A stretch of 8,919 bases of DNA from Spirochaetia bacterium. GTDB lineage: Bacteria > Spirochaetota > UBA4802 > UBA5550. The DNA lies in contig JAITPE010000033.1 of assembly GCA_031289575.1 (NCBI GenBank), positions 1 through 8,919 of the forward strand, in the 5' to 3' direction. The notes beneath the pieces were generated by a model. That model saw only the letters and a list, made by a program, of their open reading frames with translations, searched no databases and was not told the origin of the DNA. A program made the position numbers and the translations under genes. Below, piece by piece: positions 6,273 through 8,919 of this stretch. Within the stretch, counting starts at the first letter, position 1. Every line of letters begins with the position of its first letter.

Positions 6273-7186
6273 AAAAATTATTATTGCCTATTGTCCTCAT
6301 ATGCGCGCTTGTTTTAAGCTGCGGAAAGAGCGATCCGAAAGCAATAGTCATTGGGGTAATGCCCGATGTTGACTCGATTCCATTTGTAATCGCGCAAAAA
6401 AACGCCTACTATGAAGGAGCTGCTGTAAGCATAGAACATTTCAAAAGCGCCAAAGACAGGGACAGCGCGCTTCAAAGCGGACGCCTTGACGGCGTTATCA
6501 CCGACCTTCTCGCCGTACTCTTTGCCAATGACGGCGGCATAAAGCTGATTGTTCCCGCGAAAACCTACGGCGACATTAAACTGCTCACCTCGCGGAGTTC
6601 CAGCATAAAATCATTGAAAGAACTAAAGGATAAAAAAATAGGCCTTTCCACAAATACCATTATGGAATACACAGCCGACAAGATGCTTGCCTCGGCCGGA
6701 ATACTGTCCATATCCAAGGCCGCCATTCCGCATATTCCGGCCCGCCTTGAGATGCTCAATGCCGGTAAAATTGATGTGACAATTTTACCGGAACCGCTTG
6801 CCGGCCTTGCGGAAAAAGACGGAGCGCTTACACTGTTAAACCTTGAGGGCATGAGCGAAGACATAAGCATAGGCGTTATCGCTTTTACAGAAAACGCGTT
6901 AAGGCTAAAGGAAGAACAAATCAAGGCGCTGTTCAAAGGATACAACAGGGCGGTGGATTACCTCGCATCGGAACCTCAAAAATCATACATTGATTTTGTC
7001 ATAAAGACTCAGGGCTTTCCCGAAAATCTCGGCGATTCCATAAATCTGCCAAAATACGGAAAGGCGGAACTGCCCTCAGAAAAAAATTTCAACTCCGCGC
7101 TCAAATGGCTTAAAGACAAAAATCTTATCAAGGGCAGTTTCGAATACACAGATATTGTTGATGTGAATTTTTTGAGGCAGATGTGA
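6269..7186 (+). CDS. ABC transporter substrate-binding lipoprotein, NMT1/SsuA-like
   Basis: This 305-residue periplasmic-facing lipoprotein should capture a small solute and deliver it to the adjacent permease. The signal peptide is MKKLLLPIVLICALVLSCGK with Cys18 as the lipidated residue (lipobox VLSC). The mature part shows the layout of NMT1/THI5, SsuA and TauA binding proteins: IGVMPDVDSIPFVIAQKNAYYE (27-48, here cited by ends), SALQSGRLDGVITD (66-79), LKELKDKKIGLST (116-128) and TILPEPLAGLA (171-181). The start at 6269 overlaps the kinase stop (ATGA). An upstream in-frame ATG at 6164 would add a basic extension read from the repeat in another frame and would bury the signal peptide, so it is rejected. 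No strong ribosome binding site precedes the ATG, consistent with coupling to kinase translation. The ligand could be a thiamine precursor, sulfonate, nitrate or riboflavin-like compound; the sequence does not decide. Confidence 0.9.
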   Translation: MKKLLLPIVLICALVLSCGKSDPKAIVIGVMPDVDSIPFVIAQKNAYYEGAAVSIEHFKSAKDRDSALQSGRLDGVITDLLAVLFANDGGIKLIVPAKTYGDIKLLTSRSSSIKSLKELKDKKIGLSTNTIMEYTADKMLASAGILSISKAAIPHIPARLEMLNAGKIDVTILPEPLAGLAEKDGALTLLNLEGMSEDISIGVIAFTENALRLKEEQIKALFKGYNRAVDYLASEPQKSYIDFVIKTQGFPENLGDSINLPKYGKAELPSEKNFNSALKWLKDKNLIKGSFEYTDIVDVNFLRQM

Positions 7187-7926
7187 TCGACATAAGCAGC
7201 CTGAGTGTGCTGTATCAGAGAAAAAACCTAAGCGTTACGGCTCTTGACAATATCAGCATCCACATAGGCAGAGGCGAAATTTACACATTCATAGGCCCGT
7301 CGGGCTGCGGCAAATCGACCCTGCTTCATGTTCTCTCCGGAATCATAAGAGAATATTCCGGAACCGCGCTTATTGACGGCGCTCCCATTGACCCTAAAAA
7401 ACAGCGCATAGGCCTTGTGCTGCAAAACTACGGACTGCTTCCATGGAAGACTGTCCTTAAGAACTGCCTTCTGGGTATAAAGATTAAAGACAGGGCGGCA
7501 TCGCTTGATGACTACGGTGATTTTATAACAAAAGAGCTTGGCATAAACCAACTGCTTGACCGTTACCCCGGCGAAATAAGCGGAGGGCAAAAACAGCGTG
7601 TCGCCATAGCGAGGGCCTTCATCCTGCGGCCTGACCTTTTGCTCATGGACGAGCCCTTTTCCGCGCTGGATGCCATTACAAGAGAAGAAATGCAGGAGTT
7701 GTTTCTCAACATATGGAAGAGCAATCAGGTAACAACTGTTTTTATAACCCACAGCGTTGATGAAGCCCTATACCTCGGAAGCAAAATAGTAGTCTTTTCA
7801 AAGGCCCCAGGGCGCATTCTGGATATTATCAAGAACCCGTGTTTTATGAGTGAAGATGTAAGGAACCATAAAAATTATTACGAAATGGCCCGGAGGCTCC
7901 GTGATTACCTGAGGCAGGCAGGATGA
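7183..7926 (+). CDS. ABC transporter ATP-binding protein, SsuB/TauB/NitT class
   Basis: This 247-residue cytoplasmic ATPase powers the importer. Walker A is GPSGCGKST (38-46), the Q-loop glutamine is Gln81 (LVLQNYGLLPWKTV), the signature is SGGQKQR (133-139), Walker B is LLLMDEP (152-158) with Glu157 as catalytic base, the D-loop is SALD (160-163) and the H-loop is His190 (FITHSVDEA). The LLPWKTV stretch after the Q-loop and the FSKAPGRI segment are typical of the nitrate/sulfonate/taurine/thiamine-precursor subfamily. Translation starts at a GTG that overlaps the stop of the binding-protein gene (GTGA), with GAGG at 7174-7177 five nt upstream. All catalytic residues are present. Confidence 0.95.
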   Translation: MIDISSLSVLYQRKNLSVTALDNISIHIGRGEIYTFIGPSGCGKSTLLHVLSGIIREYSGTALIDGAPIDPKKQRIGLVLQNYGLLPWKTVLKNCLLGIKIKDRAASLDDYGDFITKELGINQLLDRYPGEISGGQKQRVAIARAFILRPDLLLMDEPFSALDAITREEMQELFLNIWKSNQVTTVFITHSVDEALYLGSKIVVFSKAPGRILDIIKNPCFMSEDVRNHKNYYEMARRLRDYLRQAG

Positions 7927-8666
7927 CCGCGAGGCATAAATGGCAGGGGCCGCTGTACAGCGCGCTGGTTGTGATTATACTGTGGGAAATTCTTTCGCTT
8001 ATAATCGACCGCCCAATAGTTCCATCTCCGCAATCGGTATTTGTAAATCTTATAAAAATTTTTAGGCCGCGGATCGAAATCCACCTGCTATGCAGCTTAG
8101 GCCGCATAACTGCCGGCATTGCCGTTTCAATATTGCTGGGGGTGCCTCTCGGCTATCTCATGGGATACTATCCACGGGTTGACAAAGCGCTTTCTCCTCT
8201 CATATATTTTACCTATCCGGTGCCAAAGCTGGCGCTGCTGCCGGTGGTGATGCTGCTCTTCGGCTTGGGCGAGGCCTCGAAGCTGATTATGATAATAATG
8301 ATAATAGTATTTCAGATTGTAATAACATCCCGTGACGCTGTAAAGGATATTCCCGAAGAAACATTCCGCTCGCTCCGTTCCTTAGGCGCGAGCCGGGCGC
8401 AAAAATTGACCGAGGTATTGATCCCGGCCTCCCTGCCCGAAATTCTCACGGCCTCAAGAATAGCGCTGGGAACCGCCGTATCGATTTTATTTTTTACAGA
8501 AACATTCGGCACGCAGTATGGAATGGGCTATTTTATCATGGATGCCTGGATGCGCGTGAACTACTTAGAGATGTATGCGGGAATTGTGACACTCAGTCTC
8601 ATGGGATTTATAATCTTTGCCGTGATTGATTTTTTGGAAAGCATAATCTGCTCCTGGCGCAGTTGA
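7923..8666 (+). CDS. ABC transporter permease, SsuC/TauC/NitT class
   Basis: This 247-residue inner-membrane protein has about six hydrophobic segments (about 11-28, 60-81, 90-114, 119-136, 176-196, 215-238) and would form a homodimeric channel. The EAA-type coupling loop contacting the ATPase is EETFRSLRSLGASRAQKLTEV (cited by ends: residues 145-165) followed by LIPASLPEIL. The early VPSPQSVFVNL segment (33-43) is typical of permeases in this subfamily. The ATG overlaps the ATPase stop (ATGA), with GAGG at 7911-7914 upstream. It is the last gene of the six-gene run; no further same-strand gene follows for about 200 bp. Confidence 0.94.
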   Translation: MTARHKWQGPLYSALVVIILWEILSLIIDRPIVPSPQSVFVNLIKIFRPRIEIHLLCSLGRITAGIAVSILLGVPLGYLMGYYPRVDKALSPLIYFTYPVPKLALLPVVMLLFGLGEASKLIMIIMIIVFQIVITSRDAVKDIPEETFRSLRSLGASRAQKLTEVLIPASLPEILTASRIALGTAVSILFFTETFGTQYGMGYFIMDAWMRVNYLEMYAGIVTLSLMGFIIFAVIDFLESIICSWRS

Positions 8667-8772
8667 AGGCAAAAAACGGGCAACTCCAGAAAGGGACTTC
8701 GCGGGGCAATACAGGAGGTGTTTCCGCGCGCCCGCATTCAGCTTTTCGCATAGGCCTGTTGGATGGGGCAAC

Positions 8773-8817
8773 AGAGAAAAAAATACGAAAGAATTATCTC
8801 AAATCTTTCTCTTTTTT
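8773..8817 (+). terminator. weak Rho-independent terminator candidate after the importer operon
   Basis: AGAGAAA (8773-8779) pairs with TTTCTCT (8806-8812) and is directly followed by five further T residues (8813-8817). Alternatively GAAAGA (8787-8792) pairs with TCTTTC (8804-8809), extended by two pairs after one mismatch. The stems are AT-rich and the outer loop is long, so stability is doubtful, but the T tract is in the right place. Confidence 0.35.
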
Positions 8818-8845
8818 GCCGACTATTAATCTGTGAAAGTATTTT
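8816..8845 (+). promoter_or_regulatory. candidate promoter of the right-edge gene
   Basis: TTGCCG (8816-8821, 4 of 6 to the -35 consensus), an 18-nt spacer and TATTTT (8840-8845, 4 of 6 to the -10) precede the last gene by about 20 nt. The site overlaps an 8-bp inverted repeat. Motif match only. Confidence 0.3.
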
Positions 8846-8851
8846 AATAGT
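8822..8851. promoter_or_regulatory. 8-bp inverted repeat ACTATTAA-N14-TTAATAGT, operator-like
   Basis: Both arms (8822-8829 and 8844-8851) are exact reverse complements with centres 22 bp apart, close to two helical turns. They flank and overlap the candidate -10 of the right-edge gene and end 6 nt before its GGAG ribosome binding site. A dimeric repressor site or an RNA hairpin near the ribosome binding site are both possible. Confidence 0.4.
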
Positions 8852-8865
8852 GAAACGGAGAAAAC

Positions 8866-8919
8866 ATGACTAATGTTGTACATATATCCACTGCCGAGGC
8901 GCGCAGGGAAGTGCTTATC
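8866..8919 (+). CDS. 5' end of an unidentified gene, cut by window edge
   Basis: An ATG at 8866 is preceded by GGAG (8857-8860) with 5-nt spacing and opens 18 uninterrupted codons to the window end, reading MTNVVHISTAEARREVLI. The N terminus is not a signal peptide. I do not recognise the family from this fragment. It has its own promoter-like region and sits after a terminator candidate, so it probably starts a new transcription unit. Confidence 0.6.
   Translation, partial: MTNVVHISTAEARREVLI

Larger units (their letters stand above)
8667..8865. other. intergenic region after the importer operon
   Basis: No convincing gene is visible in these 199 bp. The first 100 bp are GC-richer than the rest and hold several short repeats: AGTTG/CAACT (8661-8665 with 8681-8685, spanning the permease stop), GCGGG/CCCGC (8701-8705 with 8731-8735), ACAGG/CCTGT (8711-8715 with 8755-8759) and a direct repeat GGGGCAA (8703-8709 and 8765-8771). 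None is long enough to name a structured RNA. The last 95 bp are AT-rich and hold a terminator candidate and the promoter region of the next gene. No tRNA, CRISPR repeat or TPP riboswitch motif was recognised. Confidence 0.6.

Noticed and set aside
8565..8771. Minus-strand 68-codon frame across the permease end and the spacer
   Set aside because: No ribosome binding site or recognisable protein; half of it is antisense to the permease.

Overview
This window looks like a bacterial chromosome segment with moderate GC content, compact gene packing and strong GGAG/GAGG ribosome binding sites. The combination of a CheX-type CheY-P phosphatase, a CheY-like regulator, a GAF/HD-GYP protein and a short-lipobox lipoprotein fits a free-living or gut-associated spirochaete (Treponema-like). 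That placement is an inference from gene content and protein style; no rRNA or other phylogenetic marker is present.

Layout. Bases 1-1202 (minus strand) hold nearly all of an NADP-dependent isocitrate dehydrogenase gene (icd), which runs off the left edge. Upstream of it on the same strand, 48 bp away, lies a 648-residue GAF plus HD-GYP protein (1251-3197), predicted to degrade cyclic di-GMP. A 177-bp AT-rich divergent region (3198-3374) separates this from a plus-strand run of six genes (3375-8666): a stand-alone CheY-like receiver, a CheX-like phosphatase, a membrane kinase with PAS, HPt and CheA-type ATPase domains, then a complete ABC importer (lipoprotein binding protein, ATPase, permease). 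After a 199-bp intergenic stretch with a weak terminator candidate and an 8-bp inverted repeat, the first 18 codons of another plus-strand gene reach the right edge.

How the genes may work together. The six plus-strand genes are spaced 10 and 2 bp apart and then joined by three consecutive 4-nt stop/start overlaps (ATGA, GTGA, ATGA), so they very probably form one transcriptional unit with coupled translation. The kinase has an HPt histidine, an ATPase domain and no classical DHp or CheW domain. The receiver is a plausible phosphoacceptor and the CheX-like protein a plausible phosphatase for it. Together they would make a small chemotaxis-derived signalling circuit without CheW or receptors, genetically tied to uptake of a small organic solute of the NMT1/SsuA/Tau type. 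The divergent HD-GYP gene suggests, but does not prove, an output or parallel branch through cyclic di-GMP.

The most interesting items are the signalling-plus-importer operon, the unusual kinase architecture, an in-frame 12-nt tandem repeat at the kinase C terminus, and an exact 11-bp tandem duplication spanning the HD-GYP start codon, which creates a second, out-of-frame ATG and a mini-ORF.
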